Made by a program: the position numbers and the translations under genes. Source: Gemmatimonadota bacterium (GTDB lineage Bacteria; Gemmatimonadota; Gemmatimonadetes; Gemmatimonadales; Gemmatimonadaceae). From it: a stretch of DNA of 64,000 nucleotides. The notes under the pieces were generated by a model. The model did not search any database. It saw only the letters and a program-made list of their open reading frames with translations, and was not told the origin of the DNA. Positions 1 to 9,322 of the stretch are shown here, piece after piece (the stretch's first letter is position 1; each line of letters begins with the position of its first letter). Location of the stretch: the NCBI GenBank assembly GCA_003134685.1, contig PLCA01000005.1, positions 62,001 to 126,000 of the forward strand, in the 5' to 3' direction.

Positions 1-686
1 TCGAGATCTGGACCGACGTCGATGGGATGTTGACCGCTGACCCTCGCGTCGTCAAAGGATCCAAGCTGATCGAGCAGATTCGCTTTGACGAGGCGTCGGA
101 GCTTGCATCGTTCGGCGCAAAGGTGCTCCATCCAAGTACGATCGCGCCCGCCGTCCGCCTCGGCATTCCCGTCTTCATATACAATTCGCGGAACCCGAAG
201 GGGAAGGGAACGCGGATAACGTTCGACGCTCCGCGGCGTGCCGTCAGCGCTATCGCCGGCAAGGGCGGCATCACGGTCGTGAAGGTGGGCGCGGCCAAAA
301 TGCTGTTCGCGCGCGGATTTCTCCGGCGGGTGTTCGAGATCTTCGAGAAGAATGGAATTTCAGTAGACGTTGTTGCGACATCGGAAGTGTCTGTCTCAGT
401 GACGGTGGATGAGCCGTCGGAACTGGAGTCGCTAGTGGTCGAGCTTTCCCAGCTCGGCGACGTTTCGGTCGAGCGCGACCGCGCGATCGTCGCCGTTGTG
501 GGTGCCGCTATCAGTGAGGACACCGCATCCATGGGTCGCGCGATCGGCGCGCTCGACGGAATCAAGGTGCACATGATGTCTCTCAGCGCGACGGGAATAA
601 ATCTCACGATGATCGTGGATGGAGATCAGTTGAATCCGGTGATGGAGCGTCTGCACGACGCGTTCTTCGGGCGAGGGACAAAATGA
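1..686 (+). CDS. lysC: Aspartokinase, C-terminal part (5' truncated by window)
   Basis: This is the C-terminal part of aspartate kinase, which phosphorylates aspartate in the first step of the lysine/DAP, threonine and methionine branch. Codons are in frame from base 3; the first methionine at 27 is internal. The visible start (EIWTDVDGMLTADPR) is the end of the kinase domain. The segment ending FGAKVLHPSTIAPA is also typical of the family. Two ACT-type regulatory modules follow, seen around ISVDVVATSEVSVSVTV and near the C-terminus, so feedback control by an amino acid end product is expected from the family. The stop overlaps the start of dapB (ATGA), which indicates translational coupling within a DAP operon. 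The N-terminus lies outside the window. Confidence 0.95.
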   Translation, partial: EIWTDVDGMLTADPRVVKGSKLIEQIRFDEASELASFGAKVLHPSTIAPAVRLGIPVFIYNSRNPKGKGTRITFDAPRRAVSAIAGKGGITVVKVGAAKMLFARGFLRRVFEIFEKNGISVDVVATSEVSVSVTVDEPSELESLVVELSQLGDVSVERDRAIVAVVGAAISEDTASMGRAIGALDGIKVHMMSLSATGINLTMIVDGDQLNPVMERLHDAFFGRGTK

Positions 687-1396
687 GCGCTCACGACGTT
701 GCGGTCATAGGCGATGGTAAAATGGGCCAGGCTGTCAGGCAGCTGGCCGTCGCGAAGGGCTGGAAGGTCACGGCCGTCATCGGCGAGCGAGAAAGCGCGG
801 GTGGAAAGGGAATCAACGCGCGCTCGCTCGGCGAGCCGGGGGTCGCGGTGGAATTCACGCAGCCCGACGCGGCGGTTGGAAACGTCATGGCCTGCCTCCG
901 GGCCGGCGTGCCGGTCGTTGTCGGCACTACCGGCTGGTATGACGCCCTGCCGGATGTGACGCGCGTCTCGAAAGAGACGGGGACGTCGTTTCTCTGGTCT
1001 CCGAATTTCTCGCTCGGAGTCAATGTCCTGATCGAGCTCGCCCGTTATGCCGGCACCTTGATGCGGACCCTCGAGGATTTCGATGGGCACATTGTCGAAA
1101 CCCACCACGCCATGAAAAAAGATGCGCCTTCCGGCACGGCGATCGCCATTGGCAAGGCCGCGAGCGATGCGCTGGAACGGCCCATTCCTATCACGAGCGT
1201 TAGAACGGGTTCGGTCCCTGGAACGCACGAGTTGATTTTCGATGCAGTGTTCGAGCAGCTGTCTCTCACGCACCTGGCGCGTGATCGGCGCGTCTTTGCC
1301 GAGGGCGCCCTGAAAGCCGCCGACTGGCTCATCGGGAGACACGGTGTCTTCACGATGCGGGACGTGCTCGAGTTGCCCGGGCGGAAGTCAGGTTAG
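683..1396 (+). CDS. dapB: 4-hydroxy-tetrahydrodipicolinate reductase
   Basis: DapB reduces the product of DapA with NAD(P)H to tetrahydrodipicolinate on the way to meso-DAP and lysine. The 237-residue product has the N-terminal nucleotide-binding glycine motif GDGKMG (residues 10-15), the GTTGW segment near 81 and SPNFS at 106-110. The catalytic HH at 141-142 and K146 sit in the segment THHAMKKDAPSGTA. It is shorter than the E. coli enzyme (273 aa), mostly through a compact Rossmann domain. The ATG overlaps the aspartokinase stop. The TAG stop shares a base with a GTG that could open the next frame. Confidence 0.96.
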   Translation: MSAHDVAVIGDGKMGQAVRQLAVAKGWKVTAVIGERESAGGKGINARSLGEPGVAVEFTQPDAAVGNVMACLRAGVPVVVGTTGWYDALPDVTRVSKETGTSFLWSPNFSLGVNVLIELARYAGTLMRTLEDFDGHIVETHHAMKKDAPSGTAIAIGKAASDALERPIPITSVRTGSVPGTHELIFDAVFEQLSLTHLARDRRVFAEGALKAADWLIGRHGVFTMRDVLELPGRKSG

Positions 1397-1437
1397 TGGC
1401 GGCGGCGCGGGTGAAACCTCAGGATAGCGCCTCCGTA

Positions 1438-1887
1438 ATGAGTACCATGGCACGGCGTCGCTTTCATTTCGCAATCATTGCTGGAGTCCTGCTTACGGCG
1501 GGCTGTCGCGGCAATGGTGACTCGGACCCGGTTCCGGCGAGTCTGCCCGGGAGCTACGCCTATGCTGCCAAGGGATCGACCTTCAAAAAGCCGTGGGAAT
1601 TCTACGTGAAGCTCGACCTCACCCCGGATCGGCACTACACGCTTACGCTCGACAAGAACATCGACGGGCAAAGGGACCCAAGGGAGACCTCCGTCGGCGC
1701 GTACGCGGTCTCCGGCGATCAGATTCTGCTGCGCGACGTTCGGCCCCCGCTTGGCCCGTCCAAGGACGTCCATAAGCTTCTGATCAAGGCGGATTCTCTG
1801 ATCGCGGAAGTTGGCTGGACCAGCGAACTGTTCCTGAAGGGAGTGGGCGCGCCCAACGTGGTACTCGTCAAACAGCGCGGTAGCTAG
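1438..1887 (+). CDS. Small predicted lipoprotein between dapB and dapA
   Basis: The start is placed at ATG 1438, giving 149 residues. It opens with a basic stretch (ARRRF), a hydrophobic core and the lipobox LLTAGC with the lipidated cysteine at residue 23, so export and attachment to a membrane are predicted. The frame is open back to a GTG at 1396 that overlaps the dapB stop, and that start would lengthen the leader by 14 residues. The mature part is rich in charged and beta-type residues with no family I recognise. It contains no catalytic motif. Its position between two DAP-pathway genes suggests co-transcription rather than a pathway role. Function unknown. Confidence 0.7.
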   Translation: MSTMARRRFHFAIIAGVLLTAGCRGNGDSDPVPASLPGSYAYAAKGSTFKKPWEFYVKLDLTPDRHYTLTLDKNIDGQRDPRETSVGAYAVSGDQILLRDVRPPLGPSKDVHKLLIKADSLIAEVGWTSELFLKGVGAPNVVLVKQRGS

Positions 1888-1930
1888 GCCGGATTCGCTC
1901 TCCGCGGCGAGAGCCGCATACATTTAACAA

Positions 1931-2824
1931 ATGAAATCGCAGCGTCTCTCGGGCTGTGGAACAGCGCTCGTCACGCCCTTCACCAAATCCGGCGAGATCG
2001 ACGAGCGCTCGCTGCGCGCCTTTGTCGACTGGCAGATCACGAGTGGCGTGCACTTCCTGGTCCCGTGTGGATCGACGGGCGAAGCCGCGACCATGACGAT
2101 CGCCGAGCACCGACGCGTGGTCGAGATAACAGTCGAACAAACGGCCAGGCGCGTTCCGGTCGTTGCCGGGGCTGCATCGAACGACACGAAGAAGGCAATT
2201 GCCCTCTCGCTGGAGATGGAATCTGTCGGCGCGACGCACTTGCTCCACGCTTCGCCGATGTACAACAAGCCGCCGCAACGGGGAATCGTCGCGCACTTTC
2301 GGGCGATCGCGGATGCCGTCCGAATTCCGATTGTCGTGTACAACGTGCCTGGCCGAACCGCCAGCAACATTGAAGCTGCCACGACGCTCGAGCTGGCCGA
2401 GCACGAGAACATCCTTGCAGTGAAGGAGGCGTCCGGAAATCTCGCGCAAATCGGTGAGATCATTCGGCATCGCCCCGCGCGGTTCTCGGTGCTTTCCGGT
2501 GATGATCCACTCACGCTCGCGGTCATGGCGGACGGCGGAGACGGCGTCGTGTCAGTCACGTCCAACGCAACGCCGCAGCTCGTCGCCAAGCTGACGGAGC
2601 TCTGCGCCGCGGGAGATTTTGCGGCAGCGTGTGCGATCCATCACCAGCTCGCGGAGTGGACGGCAGCCGCTTTCATCGAGCCGAATCCGATTCCAGTGAA
2701 GTCCGCGCTAGCGATGATGGGCCGGATGGCAAACGTTCTTCGCCTGCCACTTGTTCCCCTCGCCGATAAGTTCGAGCCGACAGTGCGCGCCGCTCTCGTA
2801 TCTGTCGGCGCGCTGACGGCGTGA
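1931..2824 (+). CDS. dapA: 4-hydroxy-tetrahydrodipicolinate synthase
   Basis: DapA condenses pyruvate with aspartate semialdehyde through a Schiff-base lysine. The 297-residue TIM barrel shows GSTGE (47-51), the triad-type tyrosine in YNKP (Y111), the active-site Y137 in VVYNVPGRT and the Schiff-base K165 in AVKEASG. Length is usual for the family. The start ATG at 1931 gives the family-typical beginning ([10 protein letters not shown]). Its stop overlaps the GTG of dapD. The 43-base gap from the upstream lipoprotein holds a TACATT hexamer at 1919-1924, but I see no matching -35, so I do not call a promoter. Confidence 0.97.
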   Translation: MKSQRLSGCGTALVTPFTKSGEIDERSLRAFVDWQITSGVHFLVPCGSTGEAATMTIAEHRRVVEITVEQTARRVPVVAGAASNDTKKAIALSLEMESVGATHLLHASPMYNKPPQRGIVAHFRAIADAVRIPIVVYNVPGRTASNIEAATTLELAEHENILAVKEASGNLAQIGEIIRHRPARFSVLSGDDPLTLAVMADGGDGVVSVTSNATPQLVAKLTELCAAGDFAAACAIHHQLAEWTAAAFIEPNPIPVKSALAMMGRMANVLRLPLVPLADKFEPTVRAALVSVGALTA

Positions 2825-3693
2825 CAATGTCCGACACTCGTGAAATCGAGAGGCGCGTCGATGCGCTCGCATCCACGCCTGCCGGTGCTCGGCTTCCGGA
2901 TGATGCGCGGACGATAGTCAGACAACTTCTCGATGCGCTCGAAGCGGGAATCGTCAGAGCGGCGGAAAAGGATCCGGCGACCGGAGAGTGGCGCGCTGTC
3001 CTGTGGGTGAAGCGCGGAATCCTTCTCGGCTTTCGTGTGGGCGGGATGATCGACATGTCAATCCGATCATCAGATGGCGACTCCACTCTCTCCTTCTTCG
3101 ACAAGGACACGTATCCGCCGCGGGCGCTCACGCTGGCCGACGGCGTCCGCATCGTGCCCGGTGGATCGAGCATCAGGCGCGGCGCCTATGTCGCGAACGG
3201 TGTCGTGTGCATGCCACCGATGTACATCAACGTCGGCGCTTACATCGGATCGGGTACGATGATCGACTCTCACGCGCTGGTCGGGTCGTGCGCGCAGGTC
3301 GGCGAGCGCGTACACCTGAGCGCGGCGGCGCAGCTTGGGGGTGTCCTCGAGCCGGTGAACGCATCTCCCGTGGTGGTCGAAGACGACGTCGTCGTAGGCG
3401 GCAATTGCGGGATCTACGAAGGAACCGTCGTGCGCAAGCGGGCAGTGATCGGTGCCGGAGTCGTTCTTACGAGGGGCACACCGGTTTATGATCTCGAGCG
3501 ACAGACTGTTCACCGCGCCGAGAACGGCAAGCCACTGGTGATTCCCGAGAATGCAGTGGTCGTACCGGGCGCGCGAGCGGTGAAGGGTGACTGGGGGCAG
3601 AGCCAGGGCATCTCGCTGCAGACTCCCGTAATCGTGAAATACCGCGACGAGAAAACCGACGCGGCAACAGCGCTCGAGTCTTGGCTCCGCTGA
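2821..3693 (+). CDS. dapD: 2,3,4,5-tetrahydropyridine-2,6-dicarboxylate N-succinyltransferase
   Basis: DapD succinylates tetrahydrodipicolinate, so this organism is predicted to use the succinylase branch to DAP. The 290-residue protein has an N-terminal helical part and a left-handed beta-helix of hexapeptide repeats from about residue 115 ([23 protein letters not shown] region). The family signature [13 protein letters not shown] and the GGVLEP block follow. It may start at GTG 2821, overlapping the dapA stop, or at ATG 2827 six bases on. The 3' end overlaps the aroA start by 13 bases. The later genes of this branch (dapC, dapE, dapF) are not in the window. Confidence 0.94.
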   Translation: MTMSDTREIERRVDALASTPAGARLPDDARTIVRQLLDALEAGIVRAAEKDPATGEWRAVLWVKRGILLGFRVGGMIDMSIRSSDGDSTLSFFDKDTYPPRALTLADGVRIVPGGSSIRRGAYVANGVVCMPPMYINVGAYIGSGTMIDSHALVGSCAQVGERVHLSAAAQLGGVLEPVNASPVVVEDDVVVGGNCGIYEGTVVRKRAVIGAGVVLTRGTPVYDLERQTVHRAENGKPLVIPENAVVVPGARAVKGDWGQSQGISLQTPVIVKYRDEKTDAATALESWLR

Positions 3694-4946
3694 CGGTGTC
3701 CGGCACCATTCGAGTGCCGGGCGACAAGTCGATCTCACACCGCTCGCTCATCCTTGCTTCACTCGCGGATGGCGAGTCGCGCATCCGCGAGATTCTCGAC
3801 TCGGAGGACGTCCGCGCCACGGCCGAGGTCCTTCGCTCCCTTGGAGCGGCGATTCCGCCTCTTGCGGGCGAGATGCGAGTCAAAGGCGCCGGAATCCGCG
3901 GACTTCGGCCGCCGCGCCGTGCGCTGGACTGTGCCAACAGCGGCACCACCACCCGTCTCCTCGCCGGTGTGGTCGCGGCGCACCCGTTCTCGGCGCGCTT
4001 CGAGGGCGACGCCAGCCTGAGCCGGCGCCCCATGAAGCGCGTCGCGGAGCCGCTCACTTACATGGGGGCGAGGTTCGAGTTCGAGCACGGCGATGGACTG
4101 CCGATGACCGTGCATGGCGTCGACCTCAGAAGCATCGATTGGGACACGCATGCCTCGAGCGCACAGGTGAAGAGCTCCATCTTGCTCGCCGGTCTTATCT
4201 CTGAGGTGGAGGTGCGCGTGACGGAGAAATCGCCATCGCGCGACCACACCGAGCGAATGTTGCGGGCGATGGGCGCCGACGTGGAAATCGATGGAAATCA
4301 GGTCTGCCTCAGACCCGCGCGCCGGCTCAATGCGATCGAGATCGATGTGCCCGCGGATCCATCCTCAGCGGCGTTCTTCGTGGCGCTTGCCTCACTCGCC
4401 GGCGGTGGAGAGCTGACCCTGACGGATGTCTGTCTCAATCCTACGCGCACCGGCTTTCTGGACGCGATGACGCGGATGGGAGCGCAGTTTGACACGACCG
4501 CGAGGCGGATCAGCGGCGGTGAAGAAATAGGATCCTTGCGGGTTCGTCCGGCTCCGCTCAGGAGCACCAGAATCACGGAGGCCGAGGTTCCGTCGCTCAT
4601 CGACGAGCTGCCGCTGCTCGCGTGTGTCGCGGCAGGCGCGAGGGTCGAGCTCGAGATCACCGGCGCGGCCGAGCTGCGAGTTAAGGAAAGCGATCGCATC
4701 AGCGCGGTGGTGCAAAGCCTTCGCGCGGTCGGAGCGGACGCGGAGGAGCTTCCCGATGGACTGCGCGTCCACGCGTCTCGGCGGGAGTTGACCGGCACGA
4801 TCGATCCACGCGGCGATCACCGCATTGCGATGGCATTTGGCGTTCTGTCCGCGGCTTCCGGAAATCGCATCACCGTGTCGAACCCGGAGTGTGTCGCCGT
4901 CTCCTATCCGCGCTTCTGGGAAGACCTTCGCCGGGTGGCGGCATGA
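3681..4946 (+). CDS. aroA: 3-phosphoshikimate 1-carboxyvinyltransferase (EPSP synthase)
   Basis: This enzyme joins shikimate-3-phosphate and phosphoenolpyruvate in the aromatic amino acid pathway. The 421-residue protein starts at TTG 3681, inside the end of dapD, which gives the expected N-terminus with [10 protein letters not shown]. Other family blocks are [15 protein letters not shown], the second-domain [19 protein letters not shown] and [11 protein letters not shown]. The set is class I-like by these blocks. It is coupled to cmk by an ATGA overlap, an arrangement (aroA-cmk-rpsA) common in bacteria. Confidence 0.96.
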   Translation: MAPLTVSGTIRVPGDKSISHRSLILASLADGESRIREILDSEDVRATAEVLRSLGAAIPPLAGEMRVKGAGIRGLRPPRRALDCANSGTTTRLLAGVVAAHPFSARFEGDASLSRRPMKRVAEPLTYMGARFEFEHGDGLPMTVHGVDLRSIDWDTHASSAQVKSSILLAGLISEVEVRVTEKSPSRDHTERMLRAMGADVEIDGNQVCLRPARRLNAIEIDVPADPSSAAFFVALASLAGGGELTLTDVCLNPTRTGFLDAMTRMGAQFDTTARRISGGEEIGSLRVRPAPLRSTRITEAEVPSLIDELPLLACVAAGARVELEITGAAELRVKESDRISAVVQSLRAVGADAEELPDGLRVHASRRELTGTIDPRGDHRIAMAFGVLSAASGNRITVSNPECVAVSYPRFWEDLRRVAA

Positions 4947-5608
4947 GGCGCCGGACATTCGTAATCGCGATTGACGGGCCCGCCGCATCGGGAAAATCTT
5001 CGACGGCGCAGATGGTGGCAGAGAAGCTGGGCTATCTCCACGTCGACTCGGGATCTCTCTATCGCGCCGCGACGGCGGCCATGTTGCGCAAAGAGAGCGA
5101 CGCGTCGAAGTGGACGGAGCAGGCTGTCCTCAACGCGGCGCGGCCCGTGGAGCTGCGTGCGGCCCGCACCTCGTTTTATCCGGTGCTCGAAGGCCACGCG
5201 ATCGAGGACGAGATCCGTGGAGCGGAGGTGACTGACAACGTGTCCCGCGTCGCGCAGATGCCGCGGGTTCGCGAGTGGGTCAACCAGATGGTTCGGGACG
5301 CGGCGAAATCGCGGGACGTCGTCGTGGATGGGCGCGACATGGGTACCGTGGTCTTTCCCGACGCCGATCTCAAGATCTTTCTCGTCGCCGACTCGCGTGA
5401 GCGCGCGGCCAGGCGGTTGCGCCAGCGGGGAACGCCGACGTCGCACCAAATGCTCGATGACGAGACCATACGGATCACCGAGCGGGACGCCCGGGATGCC
5501 GGCCAGACCGTTCCGGCCGCCGATTCGATGGTAATCGACACGACCGGCCTGACCCAGCAGGAGCAAGTGGAACAGATTGTGACTCTATCAAAGCAGCGCT
5601 CGGGGTAG
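4943..5608 (+). CDS. cmk: Cytidylate kinase
   Basis: Cmk phosphorylates CMP and dCMP. The start at ATG 4943 overlaps the aroA stop and gives 221 residues beginning [20 protein letters not shown], with the P-loop at residues 12-19. A longer frame from 4889 only adds translated aroA sequence and was not chosen. Family marks include LHVDSGSLYRAATAA (substrate-binding Asp/Tyr), GRDMGTVVFPDADLKIFL and the arginine-rich lid (RERAARRLRQR). The gene continues the lysC-to-rpsA run. Confidence 0.96.
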   Translation: MRRRTFVIAIDGPAASGKSSTAQMVAEKLGYLHVDSGSLYRAATAAMLRKESDASKWTEQAVLNAARPVELRAARTSFYPVLEGHAIEDEIRGAEVTDNVSRVAQMPRVREWVNQMVRDAAKSRDVVVDGRDMGTVVFPDADLKIFLVADSRERAARRLRQRGTPTSHQMLDDETIRITERDARDAGQTVPAADSMVIDTTGLTQQEQVEQIVTLSKQRSG

Positions 5609-5664
5609 TTGGAGGGTGGCGTCTCTCGCCCGTCGAAGAGAGAATGCCCGGAGGATGTTCGCCA

Positions 5665-5880
5665 ATGCGTCGTTTCAGTGATCGCTCGGGGATTGATTGG
5701 AGTGCGTTCGAGACCGCGCGGCCGGGAGGCCTTCCCGACCGCCGCGTGAAGGCCGCGAGTGTGACGGTCTCGTTCAAGTGCGACGATGGAAGCGAAGTCG
5801 CCATGGATCTTCCGGTTGGCGCGCTCGAGGGACTCACGGACGAAGAGCTCATCATGCTCCTCACCAGGGGCCTGATGTAG
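5665..5880 (+). CDS. Small conserved-looking protein of unknown function
   Basis: This 71-residue frame sits between cmk and the rpsA promoter. ATG 5665 is preceded by GGAGG ten bases upstream; an in-frame ATG at 5644 would add seven residues. The product begins MRRFSDRSGIDWSAFE and has an acidic C-terminal half ending in a helix-like LTDEELIMLLTRGL. There is no membrane segment or metal site. The spacing, ribosome site and codon use agree with a real gene. I do not recognise the family. Confidence 0.55.
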   Translation: MRRFSDRSGIDWSAFETARPGGLPDRRVKAASVTVSFKCDDGSEVAMDLPVGALEGLTDEELIMLLTRGLM

Positions 5881-5969
5881 CTGGAGGCGGCTGATTCGCG
5901 ATCTGAGGCCGGCTCTCAGCAGCTCGCCACAAGATCGTGCTCGTACCTGGACTGGACGGCGTCGCCAAG

Positions 5970-5998
5970 TTGACCCGACAGCAGGATGGGTCTACATT
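5970..5998 (+). promoter_or_regulatory. Predicted sigma-70 type promoter of rpsA
   Basis: TTGACC (5970-5975) and TACATT (5993-5998) are separated by 17 bases, placing a start near 6005 and leaving a leader of about 36 bases before rpsA. The leader shows no clear Shine-Dalgarno sequence, as is also known for rpsA in other bacteria. Confidence 0.55.
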
Positions 5999-6040
5999 TA
6001 AAGGCTTGATTCGAACGTACTCAACCCTTTAACCCGCAAC

Positions 6041-7861
6041 ATGATAGACTCGGCCAACGATACACAAACCGCTACCGGCACGACGCTGACCGCGCGCGAG
6101 AAGCGCGATCTGCAGAAGGCGCAGCTGCGTCCGCTTGCCAACCTGAGACCAGAACTGTACGACGAGGACGATTACTCGCAGGACGAGCTCGAGACAATGA
6201 TGGAGATGTACAACGGGACGATGGCTTCCATAGAGGAAGGCGAGATCGTCAAGTCCCGTGTGCTCGATATCCGTGACAACATGGTCGTCCTCGACATCGG
6301 ATTCAAATCCGAAGGGACGATCCCGCTCGAAGAGTTCAAGGATCTACCCGATCTCAAGCCAGGCGATGAAGTCGAAGTCCTGCTCGAGCATCTCGAGGAC
6401 ATGGAAGGATCCGTTGTCCTCTCCAAGAAGAAAGCCGACTTTATGCGCGTGTGGGAACGCATCCGCGTCGCCTACGAGAACGACCAGCCGGTGCGTGGCG
6501 CCCTGATCAAGAAGATAAAGGGTGGCGTCGTTGTTGATCTGATGGGAGTCGATGCATTCCTCCCCGGATCGCAGATCGCGCTTCGCCGCGTTCCAAACGT
6601 CGACGAGCTGCTCGGTCAGACTTTCGACTTCAAGATCATCAAGCTCAACAAGCGTCGGCGGAACATCGTCGTCTCACGCCGAGTGATCCTCGAGCAGGAG
6701 AGAGCAGGGAAGCGCGAGAAGCTGATGAAGGAGCTCCAGAAGGATCAGGTGCGGAAGGGCGTGGTCAAGAATATCACCGACTTCGGCGCATTCATCGATC
6801 TCGGTGGCGTCGACGGACTGCTCCACATCACCGACATGTCGTACGGACGCATTCAGCATCCGTCCGAGATGGTGCACATCGGCCAGGAGCTCGAGGTCAA
6901 GGTTCTCGACATCGATTGGGATCGCGAGCGCATCTCGCTCGGCTTGAAGCAGCTCCAGAGCTATCCGTGGAAGGATGTCGCCGAGAAGTATCCGGTCGGC
7001 ACCCGCGTGTCTGGCAAAGTTGTCTCGATTACGAATTACGGCGCGTTCATCGAGCTCGAGCCCGGCATCGAAGGACTCGTGCATATCAGCGAGATGAGCT
7101 GGACGCGCAACGTTCGCCACCCGTCGAAGCTGGTGTCGATCGGTGAAGCGATCGAAGCAGTCGTGCTCAAGGTCGATCCGAACGAGGAGAAGATCTCCCT
7201 CGGCATGAAGCAGACGGAGCAGGATCCGTGGATGATGCTGCCGGAGAAGTATCCGGTCGGCACGCGTCTCAACGGCAAGGTTCGCAACCTCACCAGTTTT
7301 GGTGCGTTTGTGGAAATCGAGCCGGGTATCGACGGGCTGATCCACATCTCCGACATGTCGTGGACCAAGCGCGTGCAGCATCCTTCTGAAGTCGTGAAGA
7401 AGGGTGACTCGGTCGACGTCGTAATTCTCAACGTGGACGCAGAGAACAAGCGCATTTCGCTCGGCTTGAAGCAGGCGACGGAAGATCCGTGGCTCAGGAT
7501 CGGCGAGACCTATCCGGTGGGCACCGAGCTGAGCGGCAAGGTCGTGAGATTGATGGACAAGGGCGTGGTCGTCGACATCGGCAACGACATCGAGGGCTTC
7601 GTTCCGGTGAGCCAGCTCAATTTCGGACAGCCGGTGAACAGTCCGGCGGACATCGTCTACGAGACAATGAGCCTGGATCTCAGAGTTCTCGAGGTCGATC
7701 CGATTCACCGCCGCATCGTTTTGGCGGTGACCGGGATTCCGGCGGAGCAACCGCCACGTCCGGAGATACCGTCCAAGGTTATCCCGATGGAGTCCGACGA
7801 TTACAACCTGTCGGATCCGATTCCGACGCCACCTGACTCCTTCATCGAAGAGCCGGCGTAA
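6041..7861 (+). CDS. rpsA: 30S ribosomal protein S1
   Basis: S1 is the mRNA-binding ribosomal protein needed to initiate on structured or SD-poor messages. The 606-residue product has six S1 (OB-fold) domains. Domains 1 and 2 are divergent (about residues 67-135 and 150-220). Domains 3-6 (about 235-570) are close copies with the typical (F/Y)GAF(I/V) and GL(L/I/V)HI(S/T)(D/E)MS blocks, and repeat units begin YPVGT at domains 4, 5 and 6. A long acidic N-terminus precedes domain 1. It is expressed from its own promoter behind cmk and is followed by a strong terminator. Confidence 0.97.
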   Translation: MIDSANDTQTATGTTLTAREKRDLQKAQLRPLANLRPELYDEDDYSQDELETMMEMYNGTMASIEEGEIVKSRVLDIRDNMVVLDIGFKSEGTIPLEEFKDLPDLKPGDEVEVLLEHLEDMEGSVVLSKKKADFMRVWERIRVAYENDQPVRGALIKKIKGGVVVDLMGVDAFLPGSQIALRRVPNVDELLGQTFDFKIIKLNKRRRNIVVSRRVILEQERAGKREKLMKELQKDQVRKGVVKNITDFGAFIDLGGVDGLLHITDMSYGRIQHPSEMVHIGQELEVKVLDIDWDRERISLGLKQLQSYPWKDVAEKYPVGTRVSGKVVSITNYGAFIELEPGIEGLVHISEMSWTRNVRHPSKLVSIGEAIEAVVLKVDPNEEKISLGMKQTEQDPWMMLPEKYPVGTRLNGKVRNLTSFGAFVEIEPGIDGLIHISDMSWTKRVQHPSEVVKKGDSVDVVILNVDAENKRISLGLKQATEDPWLRIGETYPVGTELSGKVVRLMDKGVVVDIGNDIEGFVPVSQLNFGQPVNSPADIVYETMSLDLRVLEVDPIHRRIVLAVTGIPAEQPPRPEIPSKVIPMESDDYNLSDPIPTPPDSFIEEPA

Positions 7862-7880
7862 GCACCGACGCTGATCGAGT

Positions 7881-7913
7881 AAATGGCTCGTCCTTTTTGG
7901 GCGAGCCATTTTT
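7881..7913. terminator. Intrinsic terminator after rpsA
   Basis: A perfect 10-bp stem (7881-7890 with 7902-7911) closes an 11-base loop and runs into TTTTT (7909-7913). The loop also contains TTTTT. Good Rho-independent terminator for the rpsA unit. Confidence 0.85.
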
Positions 7914-7915
7914 CG

Positions 7916-8206
7916 TTTGCCATGGGAATTGCGGCATGGCCAGAAGGCGGGCGTTTTCGGAAGCGAGATTGCCCTTGGTCTCGGCGTCGTCGTCATTGCT
8001 CGAAGTCACACGTTAGGAGCGCCAAGGCCTCATCGAAGGCCGGTTACACCCTCCGACGACCGATAGAAACCCTTAGGGCCGCTTGAGACGGCCTCCGAAA
8101 CCAGCTCCGCGCTCGCCGGTGCCACGCGTGATTCGATACTCAACCCCCATCAAGTCGTCTTATTAGGTTGGACCGCGTTCCATTCCTCACTGCCTCAGTC
8201 GTGTGA
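7916..8206. other. Intergenic stretch with no recognised feature
   Basis: About 290 bases between the rpsA terminator and the next gene. I see no convincing promoter pair, RNA structure or gene. A 67-codon frame from 7883 begins inside the terminator and is not credible. Confidence 0.5.
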
Positions 8207-9322
8207 ATGATTAGCTCCTCTACCCCAGGCGAAGCGCTGTTGGTGCTCGACTCTCAGCTCAACGTGCGTGCTGCAAACAAAGCCTTCTACTCCATGTTTC
8301 GCCTTGCACCCGCTGAATGCGTCGGGCGCAAGGTCTACGAGCTCGGTGGAAGGGCCTGGGACGAAAAGCTTCGCCCAATGCTGGAGACTGTGCTCCAAGG
8401 CGAGCCGCAGTCGGATCACTTCGAGCTGGTTCACGACGAAAAGGAAGGGGGCCGGGGAGTCCTGTGGCTAAGCGCGCGACTCGTCCCTTCCGCGGACACC
8501 GCCGATCACACGGTTCTCCTCGCGATCGAAGACCTCTCGGCGGGACGCCCGGTCGAAGAGACGCTCGCCGTCAGAACCCAGGAGCTCAACACCTTCGCTG
8601 ACCTGGCTAGCCGCGGCGCGCACGAGCTGAACAATCTCCTAACCGTCATCCGCATGAACGCGGATATCATCGAGGCGAGCCTGGGCGAAGCCAAGCTCTC
8701 GACGCAGGAAGCCGGCGAGATTCGACTGGCCGCCGAACGTGCGGAAGCAATCACCAAGAAGCTGCTGCTGACGAGCCGACGAGTTCTGCCGCAGGCGACC
8801 GGCCTCGATCGAGGCGCGAGCTCGGTTCCGCTTCCCGGATCTCCGATGAAGGAGTCGAGTGCCGAGACGGCCGAGCGGCAGTCAACCGAAGCGAAGTCGT
8901 CGAAGGTCCGACGCTTGAAGCATGGAAAGCCGACCGGCCGCGAAACCATTCTTCTCGTCGATGACGAGAAATCGCTGCGCAAGCTGGGAAAGCGCGTGCT
9001 CACCGAAGCCGGGTACCACGTTCTCGAGGCGTCAGATGGCGCCGTGGCGCTCCGCATTGCCGCCGAACAAGTAGGCGAGATCGATCTTGTTCTCACCGAC
9101 GTCGAGATGCCGACACTCGGCGGACGCGGGATGGTCGACGAGCTGCACGAGCTCAGCCCGGGGCTGAGAGTCCTGTTCATGTCGGGATATACCGACAACG
9201 AGATACTTCGTCGCGGGATCCGGACGTCCGAAACCGATTTCTTGCAAAAGCCGTTTACCGCCGAGTCGCTTTGTGCGGCGGTACGCGCAGTGCTGAGCAA
9301 GCCGTCAACGGCTACAGCATAA
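8207..9322 (+). CDS. PAS / HisKA / receiver protein lacking an ATPase domain
   Basis: The 371-residue protein has a PAS-like sensor (about 1-115), a histidine-kinase dimerisation region with the H-box GAHELNNLLTVI (H139), a basic and Ser/Thr-rich linker (about 200-243), and a complete receiver domain beginning ETILLVDDE (acidic pair D252/D253, phospho-acceptor D298, conserved lysine in LQKPF). In related hybrid kinases an HATPase_c domain sits between H-box and receiver. Here it is absent and replaced by about 45 residues, with the frame intact. It therefore cannot autophosphorylate alone and may act as a phosphotransfer partner or scaffold. It abuts the HD-GYP gene downstream (stop TAA then ATG), so the two are likely co-expressed. 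Confidence 0.85.
   Translation: MISSSTPGEALLVLDSQLNVRAANKAFYSMFRLAPAECVGRKVYELGGRAWDEKLRPMLETVLQGEPQSDHFELVHDEKEGGRGVLWLSARLVPSADTADHTVLLAIEDLSAGRPVEETLAVRTQELNTFADLASRGAHELNNLLTVIRMNADIIEASLGEAKLSTQEAGEIRLAAERAEAITKKLLLTSRRVLPQATGLDRGASSVPLPGSPMKESSAETAERQSTEAKSSKVRRLKHGKPTGRETILLVDDEKSLRKLGKRVLTEAGYHVLEASDGAVALRIAAEQVGEIDLVLTDVEMPTLGGRGMVDELHELSPGLRVLFMSGYTDNEILRRGIRTSETDFLQKPFTAESLCAAVRAVLSKPSTATA

Noticed and set aside
6674..7996. 440-aa minus-strand frame opposite rpsA
   Set aside because: It is the antisense shadow of the well supported S1 gene and ends beyond its terminator; low-complexity His/Arg/Leu translation with no family match.
7883..8086. 67-codon frame after rpsA
   Set aside because: Begins inside the terminator stem and has no ribosome site.
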